Source: Chryseobacterium lathyri (lineage in GTDB: Bacteria > Bacteroidota > Bacteroidia > Flavobacteriales > Weeksellaceae). Taken from it: a stretch of 64,000 nt of DNA. The stretch's first letter is position 1. Every line of letters starts with the position of its first letter. Below are positions 53,269-60,749 of the stretch, piece after piece. The DNA lies in NCBI RefSeq assembly GCF_003290185.1, contig NZ_QNFY01000016.1:1-64000 (forward strand). Reading direction: 5' to 3'. A program made the translations under genes and the position numbers. The notes under the pieces were generated by a model. It saw nothing but the letters and a program-made list of their open reading frames with translations. It had not been told where the DNA came from and did not search any database.

Positions 53269-54549
53269 ATGATTATAGGAAAAGATATCATTGAACAATA
53301 CAATACAACAGAAATTGAAAACTTTACTGCAGATTTTGATTTTCTACAAAATAAATTAACAAAATCAGGAGCAGATGTTGCTGAGATTGTCAATAAAATT
53401 GCTGATTTTCAAGTAGCCATTCCGAGTTGGGCTTTAGGAGCCGGAGGAACAAGGTTCGGGAGATTTTCTTACGGTGGTGAACCTTCTTCTTTAGAACAGA
53501 AATTAGATGATGTAGGATTGATTCATGCTTTAACGCATTCTGCAGGAGCTGTTTCGTTGCATATTCCTTGGGATATCCCGGGTGATGTGAAAGCCATTAA
53601 AGAAAAAGCTGCATCTCACGGACTTGTTTTTGATGCCATGAATTCCAACACTTTTCAAGATCAGGCAGGAGCTAAACAATCTTATAAATTTGGTTCTCTG
53701 AACTCTGTGAATGAAGATTCTCGGGCTTATGCCGTAGAGCACAACAAAGAAGTGATCAGAATCGGAAAAGAATTAGGTTCCAAAAGCTTAACCGTTTGGT
53801 TGGCGGACGGAGCAAGTTTTCCTGGACAATTGAATTTCCAGACGGCTTTGTCGAATACTGAAAAAAGCTTAAAAGAAATCTATGCAGGAATGCCTGAAGA
53901 TTGGAAGCTTTTCATAGAATATAAACCTTACGAGCCGAATTTTTATTCAACAACCATTCAGGATTGGGGAACTTCGTTTATGCTGGCCAATGCTTGTGGA
54001 GAAAGAGCTTACACATTGGTAGATTTAGGACATCATTTACCGAATACCAATATTGAGCAGATCGTTGCAACCTTAATGTACAAAGGGAAATTAGGAGGTT
54101 TCCACTTCAACGACAGCAAGTATGGAGATGATGATTTGACGGTAGGTTCCATTAAACCTTACGCTTTATTCTTGATTTTTAACGAATTGGTATATGGAAT
54201 AGAAAATAATCCTCAAAATCCTTACCCGGCTTGGATGATCGATGCAAGTCACAACATTAAAGACCCGTTGGAAGATTTGTTACAGTCTTTGGAGGCCATT
54301 TTAATTGCTTATGCACAGGCACTTTTGGTTGATCAGAAAGCATTAAAAACAGCCCAATTAAACAATGATGTCGTTGGTGCTCAGGATATTCTGCAGAATG
54401 CCTACAGAACAGATGTTCGTCCGTTATTAAGAGCTGCAAGGTTGCAGACAGGGGCGGCTTTAGATCCGATCGCAGCTTACAGAAATTTAAAGGTAAGAGA
54501 AAATTTAATTACCGAAAGAGGCTTAGAAACCAAAGCAACGGGATTATAA
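53269..54549 (+). CDS. rhaI: L-rhamnose isomerase (RhaI type)
   Basis: A 426 aa TIM-barrel isomerase converting L-rhamnose to L-rhamnulose. It resembles the Pseudomonas/Agrobacterium type (RhaI), not the shorter-related E. coli RhaA. Visible blocks include SWALGAGGTRFGRF, HIPWDIPGD, FIEYKPYEP and VDLGHHLPNTNIE with likely metal ligands, and GGFHFNDSKYGDDD. No signal peptide. It lies between rhaEW and rhaB. Confidence 0.94.
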   Translation: MIIGKDIIEQYNTTEIENFTADFDFLQNKLTKSGADVAEIVNKIADFQVAIPSWALGAGGTRFGRFSYGGEPSSLEQKLDDVGLIHALTHSAGAVSLHIPWDIPGDVKAIKEKAASHGLVFDAMNSNTFQDQAGAKQSYKFGSLNSVNEDSRAYAVEHNKEVIRIGKELGSKSLTVWLADGASFPGQLNFQTALSNTEKSLKEIYAGMPEDWKLFIEYKPYEPNFYSTTIQDWGTSFMLANACGERAYTLVDLGHHLPNTNIEQIVATLMYKGKLGGFHFNDSKYGDDDLTVGSIKPYALFLIFNELVYGIENNPQNPYPAWMIDASHNIKDPLEDLLQSLEAILIAYAQALLVDQKALKTAQLNNDVVGAQDILQNAYRTDVRPLLRAARLQTGAALDPIAAYRNLKVRENLITERGLETKATGL

Positions 54550-54626
54550 AATCCTGTTTTAAAATTGATAATTTCAACTTTTGAGTGCAATCGAAAGTTT
54601 TTATTATATGTATCCTTATTTTTTTA

Positions 54627-54729
54627 TCATTAAGGTTGAAAGTGTTTGGATGTAGGATTTAGCTTTGCTGCTTAAGAAATAAGTGGATTTTTTCTTAATA
54701 CATCTTACCATCTGAACACTCCTTAATGG
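54627..54729. repeat. Foldback repeat, CATTAAGG / CCTTAATGG arms
   Basis: ATCATTAAGG near 54627 and CCTTAATGG at 54721-54729 are complementary, with a nearby second match AAGTGTT / AACACT. It is a third member of the family at 24114 and 50644. Confidence 0.5.
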
Positions 54730-54831
54730 TGTTTAAAACAAAATTAGTATGCTTTGCTGAGTAAAACGCCTTGCGAACTTAAAAACGTACAGTAGTCAAA
54801 TGAAACTTTGTGGACTCTGCGTTTAAAAAAT

Positions 54832-54865
54832 AGATTGCTTTGTCGCTTTGCTCCTCGCAATGACA
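54832..54865. repeat. AGATTGC..GCAATGACA hairpin repeat
   Basis: A 34 bp element starting AGATTGCTTTGTCGCTTTGC and ending CTCCTCGCAATGACA. ATTGC and GCAAT plus TGTC and GACA form a hairpin. It lies 23 bp upstream of rhaB. I believe similar elements are common in flavobacterial spacers, from memory. Confidence 0.5.
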
Positions 54866-54887
54866 AAAATAAAAATTCATCCCAAGA

Positions 54888-56273
54888 ATGTCTAAAAAAA
54901 AGGTAACCATAGTATTTGATATTGGAAAAACCAATAAAAAGTTCTTTTTATTCGATAAAAATTATAAAGAAGTTGTTCGGGAATATACAGAATTACCGCT
55001 CACCACTGATGAAGATGGTTATCCCACGGAAGATCTTGCAGCCCTGCAAAACTGGATAAAAGATAATTTTAATGCCATTCTTGATAATGAAAAATATGAA
55101 GTAAAAGCAATCAATTTTTCCACATATGGAGCAAGTTTCGTGCATCTGGATCAGAAAGGAAATGTTCTGACTGCACTGTACAATTACACCAAACCGATGG
55201 ATCAGGAAATTCTTGATTTATTTTATGAAAAACATGGAAGCAAACTGAAAATTGCCCGCGAAACAGCATCACCTCAGGCAGGAATGTTGAATTCAGGTCT
55301 GCAATTGTTTTGGTTGAAATATAAGCATCCTGAAATATTCAAAAAAATCCGCTACAGTCTACATTTACCTCAGTATTTATCATATTTGTTTACCGGAATT
55401 GGTGTATCAGAATTTACGTCAATAGGCTGTCACACCAACTTATGGGATTATGACAAAGCTGATTACCACGAATGGGTGTATGAAGAAGAAATAGATGCTT
55501 TATTGCCACCCATTGTACCGACTTCGGCAAGCATCAATACATCTTACAGAAATAAAAAAATTAAAATTGGTGTTGGAATCCACGACAGTTCTTCCGCGTT
55601 GCTGCCTTATATTTTAAGTAAAAAAGATCCTTTTTTATTGCTTTCTACAGGAACCTGGAGTATTTCTCTGAATCCGTTTAATGATGAAAGCCTTACTGAT
55701 GAAGATATAGAAAATAATTGCCTGAATTATATGCGGATAGATGGGAAACGTGTAAAAGCATCTCGTTTTTTCATGGGAAACGAATACAAAATTCAGGTTG
55801 AAAAATTATGTGCTTATTACGGAAAAGAATATGGTTTCCACAGAGAAGTACAGTTTGATCAGGATTTGTATTTGCGTTTAATGAAAAATAAAAATATTTA
55901 TTTTCGCTTTGAAGGAATTATTTTAAAACGAAAAATGATCAGTGAAACAGATTTAAAATCATTTGCAACTTTCGAAGAAGCGTATCACCAATTGATGATC
56001 GAACTGATGGATTTACAGATTCATACGATTACAAATGCAATCGGAAATTCAGATATTGAAAACATTTACATCGATGGCGGATTCACCGGTAATGATGTAT
56101 TTATGAAACTAATGTCTCATCATTTTCAGCATTATAATGTGATGTCTACACATTCTCCGTTGGGTTCTGCTTTGGGAGCTTCCATGGTGATTTCCAACAA
56201 GAAAATAGACGAAACTTTTTTACAGCAGCATTATCAGATGAAAGTGCTTCAACCGTTAATTCTTAATTTATAA
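54888..56273 (+). CDS. rhaB: Rhamnulokinase-like FGGY carbohydrate kinase
   Basis: A 461 aa kinase. The N-terminal phosphate loop FDIGKTNKKFFLFD, the central STGTWSISLNPFN, and the C-terminal IDGGFTGNDVFMKLM are FGGY-type. It would phosphorylate L-rhamnulose to the substrate of RhaEW. It is a diverged form compared with enterobacterial RhaB, and other FGGY kinases (fuculose, xylulose) cannot be excluded by sequence alone. Position between rhaI and the lactate dehydrogenase supports rhamnulokinase. It is 3 bp before the next gene. Confidence 0.88.
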   Translation: MSKKKVTIVFDIGKTNKKFFLFDKNYKEVVREYTELPLTTDEDGYPTEDLAALQNWIKDNFNAILDNEKYEVKAINFSTYGASFVHLDQKGNVLTALYNYTKPMDQEILDLFYEKHGSKLKIARETASPQAGMLNSGLQLFWLKYKHPEIFKKIRYSLHLPQYLSYLFTGIGVSEFTSIGCHTNLWDYDKADYHEWVYEEEIDALLPPIVPTSASINTSYRNKKIKIGVGIHDSSSALLPYILSKKDPFLLLSTGTWSISLNPFNDESLTDEDIENNCLNYMRIDGKRVKASRFFMGNEYKIQVEKLCAYYGKEYGFHREVQFDQDLYLRLMKNKNIYFRFEGIILKRKMISETDLKSFATFEEAYHQLMIELMDLQIHTITNAIGNSDIENIYIDGGFTGNDVFMKLMSHHFQHYNVMSTHSPLGSALGASMVISNKKIDETFLQQHYQMKVLQPLILNL

Positions 56274-56276
56274 ATC

Positions 56277-57425
56277 ATGTCATTTCCATTTGATACCCGT
56301 TACGCTTCACTTGAACTTTTAATTGAAAAGGCAAAAAAAAGAATGCCTCGCTTCGCTTTCGAATATCTGGACGGAGGTTGTAATGAAAACATCAACCGAG
56401 ACAGAAATACGAGTGAATTAAGAGAAGTTTTGCTTCGTCCACGTTATCTGAATAATTACAGCGAAACCAGCATGGAAACTGAATTATTTGGAGTAAAATA
56501 TTCTGCGCCATTCGGGATTTCTCCTGTAGGTTTACAAGGATTAATGTGGCCAAATGCACCGGAAATTTTAGCCAAAGCAGCTTTTAAACATAATATTCCT
56601 TTCATATTAAGTACTGTAACGACAAGCAGCCTTGAAAGAATTTCCGAATTAACAGAAGGAAAAGCCTGGTATCAATTATATCATCCAAGAGAAGAGTGGT
56701 TGCGCGATGATATTCTTGACCGCTGTGAAGCTTCAGGTTATGATGTACTTGTCGTTTTGGCAGATGTTCCCACTTTCGGATACAGGGCAAAAGAAATCCG
56801 GAATGGGTTAGCCATGCCTCCTCAATTGAATTTCCGAAACGTTTCCCAGGCTTTGGTAAAGCCACAATGGTGTTTAGAGATGCTGAAATATGGCGTTCCG
56901 AGCTTTAAAACAATGGAAAAGTATATGGATAAAAATATGAATGTGAAACAGCTGGGACAGTTCATGAATTCTACGTTTTCCGGAAGATTGAATCCGGACA
57001 GAATCAAGGCTATCCGTGATAAATGGAAAGGAAAGCTGGTCATCAAAGGGGTCGCTTCAGACGAAGATGCTGCAGAAGCTGTACGATTAGGATTTGATGG
57101 AATGATCATCTCCAATCACGGCGGAAGACAGCTCGATGCCGGAGAATCTACGATTGCCGTAGTGAAAGAAATCAGCGAAAAATATAAAGGTCAGATCAAA
57201 ATAATGATGGATAGCGGCGTAAGAACCGGTCCTGATGTTGCCCGTGCTTTAAGTTGTGGTGCAGAATTTACCTTTATGGGAAGGACTTTTATGTATGCAG
57301 TGGGAGCTTTAGGTGAAAAAGGCGGTGATCATATCATTGAAATGCTTAAAATGCAATTCAGACAGGTTCTGGAGCAGGTTTGCTGTGAAAAACCGGAAGA
57401 TTTACAAAACTTTAGAGTGAAATAA
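56277..57425 (+). CDS. lldD: FMN-dependent alpha-hydroxy acid (L-lactate) dehydrogenase
   Basis: A 382 aa TIM-barrel flavoprotein. The motif SNHGGRQLD holds the catalytic histidine H281 and R284, and the FMN-binding pattern DSGVRTGPDVARAL is near 311-324. It oxidises L-lactate to pyruvate. It follows rhaB by 3 bp, so it is almost surely co-transcribed, and it would consume the L-lactate formed by RhaEW. Other short 2-hydroxy acids are possible substrates. Confidence 0.9.
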   Translation: MSFPFDTRYASLELLIEKAKKRMPRFAFEYLDGGCNENINRDRNTSELREVLLRPRYLNNYSETSMETELFGVKYSAPFGISPVGLQGLMWPNAPEILAKAAFKHNIPFILSTVTTSSLERISELTEGKAWYQLYHPREEWLRDDILDRCEASGYDVLVVLADVPTFGYRAKEIRNGLAMPPQLNFRNVSQALVKPQWCLEMLKYGVPSFKTMEKYMDKNMNVKQLGQFMNSTFSGRLNPDRIKAIRDKWKGKLVIKGVASDEDAAEAVRLGFDGMIISNHGGRQLDAGESTIAVVKEISEKYKGQIKIMMDSGVRTGPDVARALSCGAEFTFMGRTFMYAVGALGEKGGDHIIEMLKMQFRQVLEQVCCEKPEDLQNFRVK

Positions 57426-57448
57426 AATTTTTCAGGTTTTGTTACTAT

Positions 57449-57507
57449 TCAATAGAAATAGGCTTTAGTCCATTTTCAATAAGAAATTCTACATTTGGCT
57501 TTAGCCA
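57449..57507. repeat. 59 bp repeat with two CTTTAG hairpins, copy 2
   Basis: Ungapped match to 30786-30844. It carries GGCTTTAGTCC and the perfect hairpin TTTGGCTTTAGCCAAA (57494-57509). It lies between convergent lldD and the SnoaL-like gene. Confidence 0.8.
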
Positions 57508-57528
57508 AAAACCTACACTAAAATAAAA

Positions 57529-57557
57529 AAATTCGCAAGCTAGCTTTGCGAATTTTT
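57529..57557. terminator. Bidirectional terminator between lldD and SnoaL-like gene
   Basis: AAATTCGCAA (57529-57538) pairs perfectly with TTGCGAATTT (57546-57555) around a 7-base loop, with T-rich sequence on the plus side and A-rich sequence on the other. It would stop both convergent transcripts. Confidence 0.85.
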
Positions 57558-57578
57558 GTTTATCAAAATCTTGATAAT

Positions 57579-58022
57579 TTATTTTTTCTTTTCAGATTTT
57601 ACGGCTTGTCTGGCTAGTAATTTCCAGTCGTTTTTCACTTTTGCCCAAACCAATAATACATCCAAAGCTACATCACCCGGAGTTTTTCCAAGATCAGCAG
57701 TCGTTGCATAAAAATGGTGGCGGACAATCGCTGTGTTTCCAATGATATTGATGTTTTGGTTCGTAATATCAATCGTTACAAAATCTGATTTTTTAGTGAC
57801 TAATTTGTCTACAAATTCTGCAGCGTCGTCTATATGCCCACCCGAATGTCCATAAGTTAGTTCAGGTAAAATCAAAGCTTCTAGACTTGTTTTGTCACCG
57901 CTTATCATGGCTAATCTTAGCCTTTCAGCAACAGCATTTACAGCCTCCTTATCACTTATTTTCTGCGCTGAAATACTTACTGCCATCATAAAACCAATGG
58001 CAAGAATTAATTTTTTAATCAT
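57579..58022 (-). CDS. Secreted SnoaL / NTF2-like protein (DUF4440 type)
   Basis: A 147 aa protein with a signal peptide ending VSISAQ, then a compact alpha+beta domain with the NTF2-like pattern (AVAERLRLAMISGDKTSLEALILPELTYGHSGG, and AIVRHHFYA...VALDVLLVWAKVKNDWKLLARQAVK). Such proteins bind or isomerise small ligands; no catalytic set can be named here. A GCAATCGATT-type site lies about 70 bp upstream, which ties it to the pectin regulon. Its function is unknown. Confidence 0.8.
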   Translation of the reverse strand: MIKKLILAIGFMMAVSISAQKISDKEAVNAVAERLRLAMISGDKTSLEALILPELTYGHSGGHIDDAAEFVDKLVTKKSDFVTIDITNQNINIIGNTAIVRHHFYATTADLGKTPGDVALDVLLVWAKVKNDWKLLARQAVKSEKKK

Positions 58023-58091
58023 AATTGAATAATATATTTCTTGATAGTATTTAAAAGTGTTTTGTTCTAAATTTGAAAAGCACTATCTGTG

Positions 58092-58104
58092 TAATCGATT
58101 GCAT
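58092..58104. promoter_or_regulatory. Candidate LacI-type operator upstream of SnoaL-like gene
   Basis: TAATCGATTGCAT, the reverse of the shared core GCAATCGATT, lies about 70 bp upstream of the minus-strand SnoaL-like gene and just past the 3' end of the GntR gene. Confidence 0.65.
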
Positions 58105-58133
58105 AATTGGATCTAAAACTAAAATAATAATCA

Positions 58134-59180
58134 TTATAAAGAATCTCTCTGAATAAATTTAAAGACATTATTCACAGATTCTTTTTTATTTTTCAGAATC
58201 ATATAAGCTGCAGATTCTCCCATAGCTTTAAAATCTGTAGTAATTACGGTAATTCCAAGTAGTTCTTTAAGAGGCGTTTCGTTATAGGAAATAATTCCGA
58301 TGTCTTTGCCCAGCTCAAGATTTTTCTGTCGGATTTGCTTAACCAGATTCACCAGATCCCGTTCCCGAATCGTGATGAAAATATCTTTATCCTGCAATTC
58401 CATGTCGGGATAAATCTCGTCAAGAATTTCATAATCGAGTTTAAAATCCTTACAGAATTTTTCAAAACCGCGGACAATGCGGAAAGGATAGGGGTGAATG
58501 GATTTATCGGGATATACTAAAATGATCTTTTCGTATTTTTTTATTTTGTCTAAACCTTCTTTTAAAGCATTGTAAATATCATGTTCGAAATCCTGAAAAA
58601 TAGAGCCATATTCTCCGGAAATATTAGGCTTGGTATTGTCTAACAGCAACAATTTGTTTTTCGGAATTTGTTCAATCATATCTAAAACCTGCTGTGTTGA
58701 ACTGGTATGTTTAGACTGTTCATCCCGAAAATGAGGCATGATCACATAATAATCAAATCCGCCCAGGTTCTTTTTTAACGAATTAATGAAAAGCGTTTCG
58801 TCACAGTGATAAATATACATCTCAACATTGCCTTTGGTACCGATTGCATTGACGAAATAATTGTAGATCATCATTTTATAGGTACTCGGTTTGTTGATCA
58901 GGAAGAAAATGTTGATCACATCGTTTTTATTAACACGTGAGATGTAATAGCCTTTTCCCTTTACAGATTCGATGATTTGCCTTTTCCGGAGCTCTTTATA
59001 AGCTTTTTCTACAGTATCTCTTGAAAGAAAGCAGGACTCGCTGAGTTCGTTTATGGAAGGAATTTTTTCTCCAATCTTAATTTCTCCACTATCAATTCCG
59101 TTAAGAATAGAATCTACAATCTGTTTGTATTTAGGAACTCTGGAATGCTCATTGATTATTATTTCAAATGTTTCGGCCAT
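58134..59180 (-). CDS. GntR-family regulator with sugar-binding effector domain
   Basis: A 348 aa regulator. An N-terminal winged helix (about 10-80: PKYKQIVDSILNGIDSGEIKIGEKIPSINELSE, DTVEKAYKELRKRQIIESVKGKGYYI) is joined to a periplasmic-binding-like domain (about 90-345) instead of the usual FadR or UTRA domain. This form is known in Bacteroidota and often lies near sugar operons. Rhamnose or rhamnulose genes are the probable targets, by position. An AGTATAC motif near its own promoter hints at autoregulation. Confidence 0.88.
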   Translation of the reverse strand: MAETFEIIINEHSRVPKYKQIVDSILNGIDSGEIKIGEKIPSINELSESCFLSRDTVEKAYKELRKRQIIESVKGKGYYISRVNKNDVINIFFLINKPSTYKMMIYNYFVNAIGTKGNVEMYIYHCDETLFINSLKKNLGGFDYYVIMPHFRDEQSKHTSSTQQVLDMIEQIPKNKLLLLDNTKPNISGEYGSIFQDFEHDIYNALKEGLDKIKKYEKIILVYPDKSIHPYPFRIVRGFEKFCKDFKLDYEILDEIYPDMELQDKDIFITIRERDLVNLVKQIRQKNLELGKDIGIISYNETPLKELLGITVITTDFKAMGESAAYMILKNKKESVNNVFKFIQRDSL

Positions 59181-59473
59181 GATGTTGAGATAGGAGATAT
59201 TTATTTCAGTTTATAAAATAACTCGAGGTTAACGAACGGTGCAAAGCAAGTTACAAAAATTTATGATAACTTTTTTGATATGCTTTTAATGATAGTAAAT
59301 GTTTAAATATTAATTATAAATGTGATTGTTCCGGTATAAACTATAACGGAAAAATACGATTTTAGTATACAAAGTTAAGCACAATGTATAAAAACTTAAT
59401 AAAGCTGTTTGATTTTGTGTAACCTGAAGTTGATATCTGGTAAAGCAAAAAAACAGAAAAATGGATTTGAGAA
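59181..59473. other. Promoter spacer of the GntR gene
   Basis: A 293 bp AT-rich spacer between two minus-strand genes. On the minus strand TAACTTTG (59370-59377) fits the -7 consensus TAnnTTTG. AGTATAC (59364-59370) lies immediately downstream, where an operator would block transcription. Nothing else is visible. Confidence 0.4.
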
Positions 59474-60565
59474 TTAAATTTTGGTGTTTATAATTTCAAA
59501 CACAAAAGATGTAGAAGTTTCGAACTTTCCTCCCTGTGTTGCCCCGAACAGAAATTGAGGGGTCTTACCGTCTTTGTCCATTAAAATCATGGGACGTTCT
59601 AATCTCCCGAACCGTTTTAAATGATTGGGTGCTGCAGGCTCCTTAATATAACTCTTCATATTAAGATAAGCGATTTTCGGTTTGGACCAGCTAAGTCCGT
59701 CTCTGGAAGTTAAATGTAGGCCGTATTCATGGTTAAAAAATCCCATATCCCGGGCTACTATATGGAATTTTCTGTTTTGTTTCCAGATAAAAGCATCTTC
59801 CAGCTGGGCATTTCCAGGCAACAATGAAAAATCAATGACAGGATTTTCCTTTACTTTCTCATAAGGACCTGAAGGGTGGTTCGCCTTTGCCAGTCCATAT
59901 TTTCTGTTTCCTCTTACCTGGCCTTTCTGATTTTCATATTCTTCAGTGTTCCAGGATTTATAAAAAAGCCAGAATTTGCCATCATTTCCTTTTACAAAAG
60001 CTGGGTTTGTAGTGCAATGGTCGTCCCATGAGCCTTTTTCTCCGGGAAGCAGCAGAGGTGTTTCTGGCCTTATCCAATTTCCATCAAGACTTTTTGAAGT
60101 GGCAAGCCCTATTCTTTTGGTATTTGTTTTTCCGTTGTGGTTGCCCATATAGAAAAGATAATACTCATCTTTCACTTTGGTAATTAAAGGATTATGACAA
60201 GTTGTGGCATCCCAGAATTCGCCACCTCTGGGGGAAAGAATAACTTGTTTATGCTTGAATTCTCCATAGGGAGACTCGGCTTCTGCACGGCAAATTTCAG
60301 AACCGTTGAGCCAGCCGCCCATTCCTTTTTCTTTTTTCCATCTGGAATAAAAAAGATGAACCTTACCGTCCTCGCCCCAAATCGGAGAATTACACCAAAT
60401 GTAATAGTTTTCCAATGAAAAGGTCCGCCCGATTGGTTTTAAATTGAAATAAGGTGTGTCTGTGGATGATGAATCTGTAAATGACAGCCCCAGAACCACA
60501 GCTGTGATCCCAAGGGCTGAAGTCTGTAAAAAATCTCTGCGTGTAAAGTGTCCGGGCTTGTCCAT
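59474..60565 (-). CDS. Tat-exported GH43-like five-bladed propeller protein
   Basis: A 363 aa protein with a twin-arginine signal (TRRDFLQTSALGITAVVLGLS). The body is a five-bladed propeller pattern: NSPIWGEDGKVHLFYSRW, GEFWDATTCHNPLITKVKDEYYLFYMG, SWDDHCTTNPAFVKGNDGKFWLFYKSW, and LEDAFIWKQNRKFHIVARDM. Acidic residues in these blades could be a GH43/GH117-like catalytic set, but I cannot align them with certainty. Tat export is rare among glycosidases of this kind in the window; all others use Sec. It probably acts on a pectin-derived sugar. Exact family is uncertain. Confidence 0.7.
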   Translation of the reverse strand: MDKPGHFTRRDFLQTSALGITAVVLGLSFTDSSSTDTPYFNLKPIGRTFSLENYYIWCNSPIWGEDGKVHLFYSRWKKEKGMGGWLNGSEICRAEAESPYGEFKHKQVILSPRGGEFWDATTCHNPLITKVKDEYYLFYMGNHNGKTNTKRIGLATSKSLDGNWIRPETPLLLPGEKGSWDDHCTTNPAFVKGNDGKFWLFYKSWNTEEYENQKGQVRGNRKYGLAKANHPSGPYEKVKENPVIDFSLLPGNAQLEDAFIWKQNRKFHIVARDMGFFNHEYGLHLTSRDGLSWSKPKIAYLNMKSYIKEPAAPNHLKRFGRLERPMILMDKDGKTPQFLFGATQGGKFETSTSFVFEIINTKI

Positions 60566-60695
60566 CTCATCTGATTTACTGCTAATTTAGTATAAACATA
60601 TAAGTAGACTGTCCTGTACTTTCGGTGAACTGTTTAATCTGAGCTTATCTGTCTTTAGTTATTTGGTTTTGGTTTTGAAAAATTAAAATCAGGGC

Positions 60696-60722
60696 ATAAA
60701 AAAGCCTGCCTAAAGGCAGACT
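60696..60722 (-). terminator. Rho-independent terminator of the minus-strand gene at 60750-62888
   Basis: On the minus strand AGTCTGCC pairs with GGCAGGCT around a 4-base loop and is followed by a run of T (A run at 60698-60703). It lies 28 bp past the stop codon, so the GH43-like gene is a separate transcript. Confidence 0.85.
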
Positions 60723-60749
60723 CTAACTACTACTATATGAATCTGAAAT

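Larger units (their letters stand above)
54550..54887. other. Repeat-rich spacer before rhaB
   Basis: A 338 bp spacer. It contains a weak half-operator TGCAATCGAAAG at 54586-54597, a CATTAAGG foldback (54627-54729) and an AGATTGC..CTCGCAATGAC hairpin (54832-54865). No gene is visible. Confidence 0.5.

Noticed and set aside
54586..54597. TGCAATCGAAAG upstream of rhaB as a seventh operator
   Set aside because: Only one half of the palindrome is kept and it is about 290 bp from the gene.
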